In this document: one piece after another, positions 22,175-35,247 of the stretch
Layout of the letters: each line of letters opens with the position of its first letter
How positions within the stretch are numbered: position 1 is the first letter of the stretch
NCBI RefSeq assembly: GCF_013408245.1
Contig: NZ_JACBYS010000001.1
Coordinates: forward strand, 1,860,001-1,924,000
DNA: 64,000 bases
Origin: Duganella sp. 1224
GTDB lineage: Bacteria; Pseudomonadota; Gammaproteobacteria; Burkholderiales; Burkholderiaceae_D
Reading direction: 5' to 3'
Translations under genes and position numbers: made by a program
Notes under the pieces: model-generated
What the model was told of the DNA's origin: nothing
What the model saw: the letters and a program-made list of their open reading frames with translations, nothing else
Database searches by the model: none

Positions 22175-23983
22175 TTATTGCATGGTGAAGGTTTGCTGGG
22201 CGGTGTCGACGGCGTAGTTCTTGGCGCTGTCCCAGTAGGTGAAGTTGTAGCGGACTACGTCGCCTGACTTCAGGCCGCTGGCGGTGTAGCTGTTGGTGCC
22301 GCTGCTTTGCGTCATCCGCACGTTCAACTGGCCGCCGTTGTTGACCGTGTAGTGCACGTCCGCCCAGCTTGAGCTGGCCAGCGAGAACTTCAGCATCGTG
22401 GCGCTGGTTTGCACCGCGGCCGGCGTTGGCGTGGGTGTCGGCGTTGGCGTGGGTGTCGGCGTTGGCGTTGGCGTTGGCGTGGGTGTGGGTGTCGGGGTGG
22501 GCGCCGGCACGCCGCTGTCCCAGATGATGTCGTCCACCGACATCTGGAACGCCGCCTGCGGCAAGGCCGCGCCGTCGCTGGCGATCTGGAACAGGTCCAG
22601 CATCGATTGCAACGCGATCTTCGGCCCGGCCAGATCGGCAATCGGGATGGTCGCCGTGCCCCACTCACCATTGCGCACCAGCCCGTAGGTGGTGGCATTC
22701 GCCGGGAACTTCACCGCGTTCTGGTTGGTGTAGGTGTCCTGGATCCCCACCGTGAACGCCACGTTGGCCGGTATCTTGATCTTCAACTTCAGATTGCCGT
22801 TGCGGAAGCCGCTCATGTCGCGCACCTGCCGCGATTGCACGCTGCCGCCAAACCACGAGCCCGGCTGGTTGAAACTCCACGACAGCGCGTTGGCCCCTTC
22901 ATACGGCGGAATCGTGCCGGCCGAGGTGGATGCGTTGTTCCACACAAAAATATCCGACGTCGTGCCGGCTTGCAGCTTGTTGTTGACCACGGTGTTGTCG
23001 GTGAACACGCCGAATTTGCCCACCTCCGCCGGCGTCTGGTTGCCGAGCTTGACCGAGCCCTTGCCGTCCAGCTGGTACACCCGCACGTAGTCGACGTACA
23101 TCGTGCCCGGCAGCGGCGCCGTCACCTGGGCCGGCGTGGCGGCGTCGGTAAAGTTGCCGCCCACGGCCAGGTTGAACAGCAGGTAGAACGGCGCCTGCAG
23201 CGCGGTCGAGTTGACCGGCAGCGGACTGTTGTACATGTCGTACTCCAGGCCGTTGTCCACCACGGTGAAGCGCATCTGCGATTCGGTCCAGTACAGCCGG
23301 TAGATGACGAAGCGGTTGGCCAGCGATTGCGCCGGCGCGTACCAGTTCTTGGTCTGCCACGCGGTCGAGGCGGCGCAGCTTTCGTTGCCCGGCACGCAGG
23401 CTGCCTGCTGCCAGGTGATGACGTTGGCGCCGGTGAAATTGTCGATGGCTGGCGCCGGGCTGCCGGCCGCCGCCCGGCTGCTGGCCTTGTGGCCCATTTC
23501 CATGATGTCGATCTCGCCCTTGCGCGGCCACGCCTGCGGACTGACGCCCAGCATCCACGCGGCTGGCCACAGGCCGGTGCCCAGCGACGGCGTCGCCAGC
23601 CGGATCTCGATCATGCCGTACTGGATCTGCACCTTGTTGAAGGAATCGATCTTGCCGGAGGTGAAGACATTGCTGCCCACCGTCTGGCTGCGCGCCTGGA
23701 TCGCCAGCGCCCGCGTGGCCGGCTCGAACGGCACGTTGACGATGGCCAGGTTGTTGGGGCTGTAGTATTCCAGCTCCTGGTTGCCGTAGCCGCACAGATT
23801 GATCTGGCAGCCGTTGCCATCGTAGGTGTTCCACAAACTGGTGTTGAGGGTGCTATTGTTGAACTCTTCCGACCACAGCAAGGTGCCGATGACGGGACTG
23901 GTGACGCTGGCCATCGCCGGTGCGGCGTACGCCAGCGCGACGCTGGCGGCAATGGCGGACAAAACGAATTTCTGGTGGTTCAT
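22175..23983 (-). CDS. Secreted GH16 beta-glucanase with Pro-Thr linker and C-terminal glucan-binding module
   Basis: A 602-residue enzyme. Signal peptide residues 1-25. GH16 catalytic domain about 30-300, with active-site motif GEIDIME (nucleophile Glu157, Asp159, acid/base Glu162), indicating a beta-1,3- or beta-1,3/1,4-glucanase. A second beta-sandwich (about 310-490, ending MSVDDIIWDSG) follows. Then a Pro-Thr repeat linker and a C-terminal module of about 85 residues (ADVHYTVNNGGQLNVRM) that resembles CBM56, a beta-1,3-glucan binder. AAGGAG precedes the start. Divergent from the propeller kinase, whose ligand may be the product. Confidence 0.9.
   Translation of the reverse strand: MNHQKFVLSAIAASVALAYAAPAMASVTSPVIGTLLWSEEFNNSTLNTSLWNTYDGNGCQINLCGYGNQELEYYSPNNLAIVNVPFEPATRALAIQARSQTVGSNVFTSGKIDSFNKVQIQYGMIEIRLATPSLGTGLWPAAWMLGVSPQAWPRKGEIDIMEMGHKASSRAAAGSPAPAIDNFTGANVITWQQAACVPGNESCAASTAWQTKNWYAPAQSLANRFVIYRLYWTESQMRFTVVDNGLEYDMYNSPLPVNSTALQAPFYLLFNLAVGGNFTDAATPAQVTAPLPGTMYVDYVRVYQLDGKGSVKLGNQTPAEVGKFGVFTDNTVVNNKLQAGTTSDIFVWNNASTSAGTIPPYEGANALSWSFNQPGSWFGGSVQSRQVRDMSGFRNGNLKLKIKIPANVAFTVGIQDTYTNQNAVKFPANATTYGLVRNGEWGTATIPIADLAGPKIALQSMLDLFQIASDGAALPQAAFQMSVDDIIWDSGVPAPTPTPTPTPTPTPTPTPTPTPTPTPTPAAVQTSATMLKFSLASSSWADVHYTVNNGGQLNVRMTQSSGTNSYTASGLKSGDVVRYNFTYWDSAKNYAVDTAQQTFTMQ
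22425..22500 (-). repeat. Tandem repeat encoding the Pro-Thr linker of GH16
   Basis: On the + strand the units GGCGTT, GGCGTG and GGTGTC repeat in a mixed order, including two exact copies of GTGGGTGTCGGCGTTGGC. They encode about 13 Pro-Thr dipeptides in frame. Repeat length could vary by 6 bp steps without a frameshift. Confidence 0.85.
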
Positions 23984-24014
23984 TATGTCTCCTTGTGATC
24001 ACGCTCCACGCGAT

Positions 24015-24030
24015 TTGGAAACGATTCCAA
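24015..24030 (-). promoter_or_regulatory. LacI-type operator-like palindrome upstream of GH16
   Basis: TTGGAAACGATTCCAA has 6-bp arms (TTGGAA/TTCCAA) around a CG-containing centre, the form of many LacI-family sugar operators. It is 32 bp upstream of the GH16 start and 112 bp upstream of the propeller kinase. No LacI-family gene is present in the window. The call is from pattern only. Confidence 0.45.
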
Positions 24031-24141
24031 TCGCTACGGAAAAATATAGGCCGATTAATATTGCCTGTCAACCGCCCCGCGCAAACGGAACGCGCTGCTG
24101 TAATAAATAGACAACTGCGCGACAATTCCGTATGCTAGGCT

Positions 24142-29240
<5,099 letters not shown>

Positions 29241-29265
<25 letters not shown>

Positions 29266-30401
29266 CGCAGTTCCACCATCTCGCGCCGGCTGTCGTCGGC
29301 CTTGCCGCAGCCGCACATGGCCAGTACCGCGTAACGCAAGTGGTCCAGGCCCAGCTTCTTCTCGATGTCCGCGTCGTTGATGGCGGCGGTGATGAAGGCC
29401 GGCATGCCGGCCTCGGTGGCCAGCAGATAGAAGGTCTGCGACAGGTGGCCGGCATCCAGCACCACGGCGCGGTAAGCCTTCTGGTGATTGCGGTACTTCC
29501 AGTGCATGCGCTCCATGCGCGCCACCAGCACCACCTGCAGCGGCGCCTCCGACAGCCACTGCTGATCGGCCAGCATGTAGCGCGCCAGCGCGCCAGCCTG
29601 TTCGCGGTCCATGGTTTCCACCGGCCGCAATTCATGCGCCACCGGATGATAGTGATACAGCCCCGGCGCCACGCCATCGACGCGCTGCGCCAGCACGAAG
29701 GCCTCGACCGGATGCAGCGCGCCGCCGGACGGGCTGGTCTTCTTGAGCACGTTGGCATGCGGACCGACCTGGCGCACTTCCTGCGCGCCGAAGGTGCGGT
29801 GCAGCAGCCGCGCCACCACGTCCAACGGCACGCTGGCGCTGAGATCGTAGTTGCGGCCGGTGTAGCGGTTCAGCAGGTGCGGATCGAGCGCGCCCTCGGC
29901 CACGGCCGGCAGCTTCAGGGCCTGCGCCGGATTCAGGTCCAGCGTCGGTGGCGGCGGTTCGCCGAATTTGTCCAGCAGCGCCTGGAAAGTCGGCGCCTCC
30001 ATGCCGGCCTGCTCGGTCACGCCGCGCCAGCGGCCAAAGGTGTGCGCCAGCGCCGACAGCGGCCGCCAGTAGTTGGCCCGCAGCGTCTCGTCGCGCTCGT
30101 GCTGCGCGGCGTACTGCGGCGTGTCGCCGATCAGCAGGCCCAGCGCCAGCAGGCCGGCGATGCAATCCTCGCCATACTGCTGCTCGGCGGCCGCGCGCTC
30201 GCGCCAGACGGTGTAGCTGATGCCGCCCAGCGCGGCCAGCTGGGCGGCGTCGATGGGAATTTCCTGATCCAGATGGGGCGCCAGCGCCACCCAGTGACTG
30301 CGGGCCTCCAGTGCCTTGCCTCCTGCAAGTACGGTCGGCCAGTCGATCGTCAGTGCTTCGCGAGGTTCAATATACAACACAGCACAACGGCGTAGTTTCA
30401 T
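29241..30401 (-). CDS. SagB-type dehydrogenase, putative peptide maturation dehydrogenase
   Basis: A 386-residue protein with a C-terminal nitroreductase-fold domain of the SagB/ThcOx type: RYTGRNYD (about 179-186), KTSPSGGALHPVEAFVL (221-237), AGHLSQTFYLLATEAGMPAF and LAMCGCGK at the end. SagB-type flavoenzymes oxidise azolines to azoles in ribosomal peptides; the variant here matches what I recall of the putative peptide maturation dehydrogenase group, which occurs with small modified peptides. The N-terminal 150 residues are unlike SagB. GAGGAG precedes the start. Divergent from the small peptide gene; overlaps the kinase 3' end by 25 bp. No YcaO cyclodehydratase is nearby. Confidence 0.8.
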
Positions 30402-30466
30402 TGGGCGCTCCTCTGGTTGGGGGTGTTTCCCAGTCTAGCGCACGGTTGTTGATCTTGCAATAAAAC

Positions 30467-30495
30467 TTGGCAAGGCCAGCGCTTTGTCGTAGCAT
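30467..30495 (+). promoter_or_regulatory. Candidate promoter of the small peptide gene
   Basis: TTGGCA (30467-30472) and TAGCAT (30490-30495) are separated by 17 bp. Transcription would begin near 30502, leaving a leader of about 54 nt before the ATG at 30556. The site lies in the 154-bp divergent gap shared with the dehydrogenase gene. Confidence 0.45.
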
Positions 30496-30555
30496 GAAGT
30501 GGAGGCCACATCCGTGGTTTCGCCATCCTTTTTTCTACAGAAGGGCTCAATCACC

Positions 30556-30810
30556 ATGCATATCTCGAACGAACTCCGCTCCATCCTCGACAAACTGGCC
30601 AGTGATGACAAGTTCCGTGCGCACCTGCAAACTGATCCTGTCAGCACCCTGTCCAAACTCGGCATCCAGCTGGACGCCAGCCAGGTGCCGGCCCAGGTCA
30701 GCCTGCCTTCCAAGGCACAAGTCGCTGTCGAGCAGCAGGAACTGCAGCGCGAACTGGAAACCACCACGGCCATGATCCCGTTCCTGCTGTCGGGCGCGCT
30801 CAAAGCCTGA
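30556..30810 (+). CDS. Putative ribosomally made modified peptide precursor (nitrile-hydratase-like leader)
   Basis: An 84-residue peptide starting MHISNELRSILDKLASDD, with AAGGG 10 bp upstream. Residues 5-37 (LRSILDKLASDDKFR, DPVSTLSKLGI) follow the leader pattern derived from the nitrile hydratase alpha subunit, as in NHLP-type RiPP precursors. The tail (ELETTTAMIPFLLSGALKA) is hydrophobic and has no Cys; the only likely modifiable residues there are three Thr and one Ser. An earlier in-frame ATG at 30499 adds 19 residues without leader character. Head-to-head with the SagB-type dehydrogenase, which is the likely modifying enzyme. The mature product is unknown. Confidence 0.7.
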   Translation: MHISNELRSILDKLASDDKFRAHLQTDPVSTLSKLGIQLDASQVPAQVSLPSKAQVAVEQQELQRELETTTAMIPFLLSGALKA

Positions 30811-30823
30811 TTGCCCTCCTCCG

Positions 30824-32974
30824 CTAGTCGATCGTGACCGCCAACTCGCGGTTGCGGTTGGCAGCATTCCCGGCATAATCTTCGGCGTCGATGCGCAGCA
30901 GGTAATTGCCGGGGCCCAGCTCCCCCACCTTCCAGCCGCCCGGCGTCAGTTTCCCGTTGATCAGCTTGTTGTTGATGGCGTACACGAAGCGCGTCTCGCT
31001 GGCGCCGTGCACGGTGATGCCGCTGTTGGCCGCATATGCCAGCTTGACGGCGTCGCGGTTGCGCGGCAGGCGATCGTATTGCTGCGTCACCACCGGCACG
31101 CTGACGCCCGGAATGGTGTCGCCTTCCTGGTTCAGCACCTGGTAGCCCAGCTTGTACAGGCCGAGCCGGCGGCGCGCCTGGTTGCCGTTGATCTGGTCGC
31201 TGGCGTCGACCACGATCTGCACCTCGCCCAGGCTGCGCGGAATCAGCAGGCGGCCGTCGCGCTTGTCCGTCAGCGGCTTGCCTTTGGCGTCCACCACGCT
31301 GATGCTGTGGATGGTCGGCGCAATGCTGTCCTCCAGGTCGAAGAACGGCAGTTGCAGCGGATTGAGCGCGCCGCCATTCGGCTTGTAGTCCAGATGCACG
31401 TGGGCCATGCGGTTGACCGTGCCCAGCGTCTCGCCGGCCACGAAGCGCGTACCGCGCCGCACGCGCACCTGCTCGGGCACGCCCTTGTCGTTTTTCGACA
31501 GCAGGAAGCGCGCATCGTTCAACAGCTTGTCCTTGCCATCACGCCCCACGCGCAGGTGCACGTACTGCAGGCCGCCAAACGCCAGCCCTTCGGACAGCTC
31601 GCCATAGCCCCAGCTGGCGCGCGGGTCGCTGACCTTGCCGGCCATGACGGTCAGCACTGGCGTGCCGACCGCCGCCTGCACGTCCATGCCCGCGTGGAAA
31701 TGGTCGCGCGCCTCGCCCTGGAAGTCGCCGCGCACCTCGCCCATCAGGCCAACCACCTCGTGCGCCTTGTTTTGCGGCGCCACCGGCCACGGCATGGTGG
31801 CGCTGTGCGACGGCGCGCCCGGCGGCGGCTCGTCGGCCAGCGGCTCGGCGTCGGCGGCCGCCATGCCGATGTGATGCAGGCGGAAGGTGGCGCCGTCGGT
31901 CACGAACAGCGAGCCATCCTTGTAGACGGCGATGCCGCGCGGCGCGTACAGGCGCACAGTGCCGTCGGCGCCGCCCGGCTGGGCCGGATGGTCGACATCG
32001 CGCAACGCCGCCACCTCGCCCTTGGGCGTGATCTGCGCCACGCGGCCATGGCTGCCGCTGGCGATGTACAGGAAGCCGTCCCGCGTGGCGGCGATGCCGA
32101 CGGGCGAACGCAGCAGCGAATCGCGCTCGTCGTCGCTGGCGGCGGCGATGGTGCTGACGGTGCCGTCCTTGCCCAGCTTGCGGATGGCGTGGTTGGCGGT
32201 GTCGGCGATGTACAGCTCGCCGGAGGCGCCGAGCGCGATGCCGGTCGGCGTGTTGAACAGCGCTTGCGCGCCTGCGCCGTCGGCCATGCCGCCGCGCCGG
32301 CCGCCGGCGATGGTGGTGACGCTGCCGTCCGGCGCGATGCGGCGGATGCGGTCGTTGTAGGTGTCGCTCACGTAGACCACGCCGGCGGCGTCCACCGCCA
32401 CGCCGACCGGGCCGTTGAACTGGGCGCCGGCGCCCTTGCCGTCCTTGTCGCCCGCCAGGCCGTCGCCGGCCAGCGTCGACACGGTGCCGTCCGGCTTGAT
32501 CTTGCGGATGGCGTTGTTGCCGGTGTCGGCCACGTACAGGTTGCCGGCGGCATCGATGGCCAGGCCGGACGGGGTGTTGAACGCGGCCGCTGTCGGCGCG
32601 CCCTCGGCATAGCCTTCGGTGCCACCGGCCAGCGTGGTGCTGACGCCGTTCAGGTCGATCTTGCGGATGCTGTTGTTGTCGCCGCCGTCGGCCACGTAGA
32701 GATTGCCCTGCGGGTCCAGCACCACGCCGAACGGGTCGGCAAAGCGCGTGCGCTTGCCGCTGCCGTTGGCGCTGCCCGGCAGGCCGTCGCCGGCCATGGT
32801 GGTGACGCGCGCATGCCAGCCGACCGACGTGCCCTGCGCGGCGGCCGCCTGCACGGTGCCGGCCGCGGCGGCGTGCCTGGACTTGTGCACCAGCAGATAC
32901 GCCACGCCGCCGCCCACGGCGGCCCCGCCCAGCATCAGGCCCACCAATAAAAGTTTGAATTGAGTTGGAGACAC
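30824..32974 (-). CDS. Membrane-anchored NHL-repeat protein with M23/LytM peptidase-like domain
   Basis: A 716-residue protein. N-terminal helix (FKLLLVGLMLGGAAVGGGVAYLLV) as signal anchor; about six NHL repeats forming a beta-propeller (GNLYVADTGNNAIRKI, GVVYVSDTYNDRIRRI, GELYIADTANHAIRKL; residues 55-365); Pro-rich linker; then an M23-like domain with both metal motifs, HAGMD (His427, Asp431) and HVH (525-527), and a final beta-sandwich domain. M23 enzymes cut peptidoglycan cross-bridges, but the long insertion between the motifs makes activity uncertain. Its stop is 13 bp from the convergent small peptide gene. A link with peptide processing is possible but unproven. Confidence 0.82.
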   Translation of the reverse strand: MSPTQFKLLLVGLMLGGAAVGGGVAYLLVHKSRHAAAAGTVQAAAAQGTSVGWHARVTTMAGDGLPGSANGSGKRTRFADPFGVVLDPQGNLYVADGGDNNSIRKIDLNGVSTTLAGGTEGYAEGAPTAAAFNTPSGLAIDAAGNLYVADTGNNAIRKIKPDGTVSTLAGDGLAGDKDGKGAGAQFNGPVGVAVDAAGVVYVSDTYNDRIRRIAPDGSVTTIAGGRRGGMADGAGAQALFNTPTGIALGASGELYIADTANHAIRKLGKDGTVSTIAAASDDERDSLLRSPVGIAATRDGFLYIASGSHGRVAQITPKGEVAALRDVDHPAQPGGADGTVRLYAPRGIAVYKDGSLFVTDGATFRLHHIGMAAADAEPLADEPPPGAPSHSATMPWPVAPQNKAHEVVGLMGEVRGDFQGEARDHFHAGMDVQAAVGTPVLTVMAGKVSDPRASWGYGELSEGLAFGGLQYVHLRVGRDGKDKLLNDARFLLSKNDKGVPEQVRVRRGTRFVAGETLGTVNRMAHVHLDYKPNGGALNPLQLPFFDLEDSIAPTIHSISVVDAKGKPLTDKRDGRLLIPRSLGEVQIVVDASDQINGNQARRRLGLYKLGYQVLNQEGDTIPGVSVPVVTQQYDRLPRNRDAVKLAYAANSGITVHGASETRFVYAINNKLINGKLTPGGWKVGELGPGNYLLRIDAEDYAGNAANRNRELAVTID

Positions 32975-33034
32975 TTGTCCGAACCTAAACGTTGACTTAC
33001 AGAAAGTCTAACCGAAGTGCGGCGGGTCCAGGCG

Positions 33035-33115
33035 AAAAAAAAGCCCGCTACCAGGGAGCGGGCTGAAGTCTATTTCCTTGGAGGAGATAGAGGAGACAGG
33101 TGTAATGATGCTGCA
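33035..33115 (-). ncRNA. Putative small RNA 1 (tandem pair, CUCCUC motifs)
   Basis: Read on the - strand: promoter CTATTG (33145-33150), 17-bp spacer, TATATT (33122-33127); predicted start near 33115; then CAUCAUUACACCUG, two pyrimidine-rich motifs (UCUCCUC and UCUCCUCC) complementary to Shine-Dalgarno sequences, and an intrinsic terminator (stem AGCCCGCT/AGCGGGCT, 7-nt loop, then eight U). About 81 nt. The second pyrimidine motif sits in a hairpin made by UCUAU and AUAGA. Nearly identical to small RNA 2, 160 bp upstream. The layout recalls sibling sRNAs such as the Neisseria NmsR pair, but homology is not established. Confidence 0.72.
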
Positions 33116-33273
33116 CAGCGGAATATAAAGTAAATTTATCTTGGCAATAGCCAGCATTCATCTTGAACATAACTCCGCCATCCGGGGCGGGCGCTGCGGA
33201 TGTTGACCTCCTTCTCCACCAAATGGCCGAGGCGGCTGCGCAACAAGCTGCCCGCCGCCTTGGGCGCATGAAC

Positions 33274-33353
33274 AAAAAAAAAGCCCGCTCAAAGAGCGGG
33301 CTGAAGTCTATTTCCTTGGAGGAGAATAGAGGAGACAAGTGAATGATGCTGCA
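33274..33353 (-). ncRNA. Putative small RNA 2 (tandem pair, CUCCUC motifs)
   Basis: Second copy of the small RNA: promoter CTATTG (33383-33388), 17-bp spacer, TATATA (33360-33365); start near 33353; the same GCAGCAUCAUU 5' part, two CUCCUC motifs, AAGGAAAUAGACUUCAGCCC, and a terminator (AGCCCGCTC/GAGCGGGCT, AAA loop, nine U). About 80 nt. Both copies also share a box upstream of -35 (TCAAG followed by TGAAT), which may bind a common activator. Differences from copy 1 lie mostly in the terminator loop and the promoter spacer, the pattern expected under selection on the RNA. The 90 bp between the two units (33181-33270) show no gene. Confidence 0.72.
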
Positions 33354-33412
33354 ATGCGATATATAAATCCAATTGAGATTTCCAATAGCAGAGATTCACT
33401 TGATTTATAACA

Positions 33413-34174
33413 CTACAGCATCACGCCGCCCGACGCCTCGATGCGCTGGCCATTGAACCAGGCGGTGTCGTCCGACAGCAACGCTGCCACGGCACTGCCG
33501 ATGTCGTCCGGCAGTCCGACACGGCCCAGCGCCGTATTAGCGGCCACGTGGGCGTTGACCTGCGGATTGTCGCGCACCACGCCGCCGCTGAAGTCGGTGG
33601 CAATCGCGCCCGGCGCCAGCGTGTTGACGCGGATGCGGCGCTCGCCCAACTCCTTGGCCAGATAACGCGTCAGCACCTCGACGCCACCCTTCATGACCGC
33701 GTACGCCGCCTTGCCCGGGAAGGAGAAGCGCGCCAGACCGCTCGATATGTTGAGGATGCTGCCGCCGTCGGCCAGCAGCGGCAGCAGCGCCTGGGTCAGG
33801 AAAAACACGCCTTTCAGGTGCACATTCATCAATTCGTCGAACTGCTGCTCGGTGGTCTCGGCAAACGAGGCGTTGGCGCTGCCGCCGGCATTGTTGATCA
33901 GCGCGTCGAACGACTGGCGGCCGAATTCGCTTTCCAGCACTGCAGCGAAAGCGTCCTTGAATGCCGAAAAGCCGGCGGTCGCACCGGTGTCCAGTTGCAG
34001 CGCCACGGCCTTGCGGCCCAGTGCCCGCACCTCGGCCACGGTATCGTTGGCGGCGTCGGCGCGGGCCTGGTAGGTGATGACCACGTCCCAGCCGGCGCGC
34101 GCCAGGTGCTGCGCGGCGGATTTGCCCAGGCCACGGCTGCCGCCGGTAATCAATGCAATACGGTTACCCATCAT
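33413..34174 (-). CDS. SDR family NAD(P)-dependent oxidoreductase
   Basis: A 253-residue short-chain dehydrogenase. Nucleotide-binding motif TGGSRGLGKS near residue 10, NNAGGSAN near 92, catalytic YAVMKGG (Tyr/Lys) near 157. GGVML at the C-terminus fits the family. Divergent from a LysR gene, which probably regulates it. The substrate is unknown. The start could also be the second Met (34171). Confidence 0.92.
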   Translation of the reverse strand: MMGNRIALITGGSRGLGKSAAQHLARAGWDVVITYQARADAANDTVAEVRALGRKAVALQLDTGATAGFSAFKDAFAAVLESEFGRQSFDALINNAGGSANASFAETTEQQFDELMNVHLKGVFFLTQALLPLLADGGSILNISSGLARFSFPGKAAYAVMKGGVEVLTRYLAKELGERRIRVNTLAPGAIATDFSGGVVRDNPQVNAHVAANTALGRVGLPDDIGSAVAALLSDDTAWFNGQRIEASGGVML

Positions 34175-34230
34175 ATTCTCCCTTTCTGGACGGTGGCCAC
34201 CCAGCGGACCACCTTGGAATAGAGTGTAGA

Positions 34231-34255
34231 GCCGTATAATCGATAGATAAACGGC
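34231..34255. promoter_or_regulatory. LysR-type binding site in the SDR/lysR divergent gap
   Basis: An inverted repeat GCCGTATA...TAAACGGC (8-bp arms, one mismatch) lies midway between the divergent starts and contains a TATAAT (34235-34240) that could be the -10 of the LysR gene. A repressor or autoregulator bound here would cover that -10. Confidence 0.5.
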
Positions 34256-34281
34256 GTACGCTCAACATCACTGATCCAAAA

Positions 34282-35190
34282 ATGAAGACAATCATCTCGA
34301 CCGAAGACCTGCGCATTTTCCTGTGGGTGGCGCGGCTGTCCAGCTTCACACGGGCCGCCGAACAGTTGCAGCTGCCGCGCACCTCGATTTCCAACGCCAT
34401 CCAGCGGCTGGAGGAACGGCTGGGCGCGCGCCTGCTCCAGCGCACCACGCGCCGGGTGCAGATCACCCGCGAAGGCGAGGAGTTGCTGGAGCGCTGCGAG
34501 CGCCTGCTGGACGACCTCGACGACATCGGCGCCCTGTTCCAGCACGGCAGCCAGCTGCAGGGCCGCATCCGCGCCGACATGCCGCTCGGCCTGGCCACCG
34601 GCCTGGTGCTGCCGCGCCTGCCGGAATTCCTGCAGCGGCACCCGGCGCTGCAGATCGACATCTTCAGCACCGACCGCCGCGTCGACCTGCTGGCCGAAGG
34701 CTTCGACCTGGTGGTGCGCGCCGGCGCCGTGGTCGATGAATCGCTGGTGTCGCGGCCGTTGCTGATGCTGGAACTGCTGAATGTCGCCAGCCCGGCCTAC
34801 ATCGCCCAGCACGGCCTGCCGGCCACGCTGGACGATCTGCCGCGCCACTGGCTGGTCAACTACCAGCCCAATCCGGCCAGCCAGCCGGCCTCGTTTGAAT
34901 ATGTCGACGCCGCCAGCGGCACCAGCGTCTACCTGCCGATGCGCCACAAGGTCACGGTCAACAACAGCGTGGCCTACAACGCCGCCGCGCACGCCGGACT
35001 GGGCATTGCCCAGATCCCGGCCGCGCGGGCCCGCGCCGACATCGCCGCCGGCCTGCTGGTGCAAGTGCTGCCGCAGCATCCGCCGCTGCCGATGGCCACC
35101 CGCATCCTGTTCCCGCACCGCCGCAACATCCCGCAGCGGGTGCGCGCCTTTGCCGACTGGATCGCCGACATCGCCGGCGACGGCGCATAA
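34282..35190 (+). CDS. LysR family transcriptional regulator
   Basis: A 302-residue regulator. N-terminal winged helix-turn-helix (LRIFLWVARLSSFTRAAEQL; SISNAIQRLEERLGARLLQR), linker helix and a substrate-binding domain (DMPLGLATGLVLPRLPEFLQ). Length and layout are standard. Divergent from the SDR oxidoreductase with a 107-bp shared control region. The inducer is unknown. Confidence 0.94.
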   Translation: MKTIISTEDLRIFLWVARLSSFTRAAEQLQLPRTSISNAIQRLEERLGARLLQRTTRRVQITREGEELLERCERLLDDLDDIGALFQHGSQLQGRIRADMPLGLATGLVLPRLPEFLQRHPALQIDIFSTDRRVDLLAEGFDLVVRAGAVVDESLVSRPLLMLELLNVASPAYIAQHGLPATLDDLPRHWLVNYQPNPASQPASFEYVDAASGTSVYLPMRHKVTVNNSVAYNAAAHAGLGIAQIPAARARADIAAGLLVQVLPQHPPLPMATRILFPHRRNIPQRVRAFADWIADIAGDGA

Positions 35191-35222
35191 AAAAAGCCGG
35201 GCCCCGCAACGCGGGACCCGGC
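35189..35222 (-). terminator. Intrinsic terminator of prc
   Basis: A hairpin GCCGGGNCCCGC/GCGGGNCCCGGC (35196-35222) with an AAC-type loop; on the - strand it is followed by seven T. It lies directly after the lysR stop and 26 bp beyond the prc stop, so it ends prc transcription and may also stop readthrough from lysR. Confidence 0.85.
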
Positions 35223-35247
35223 ATTCGGGGAGCGATGACGCCGGCGC

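Noticed and set aside
22425-22500. Short tandem repeats taken for a CRISPR
   Set aside because: Units are 6 bp without spacers and encode an in-frame Pro-Thr linker.
33048-33338. A 96-codon - strand ORF across the small RNA region
   Set aside because: It crosses one promoter and two terminators of the small RNA units and has no ribosome-binding site.
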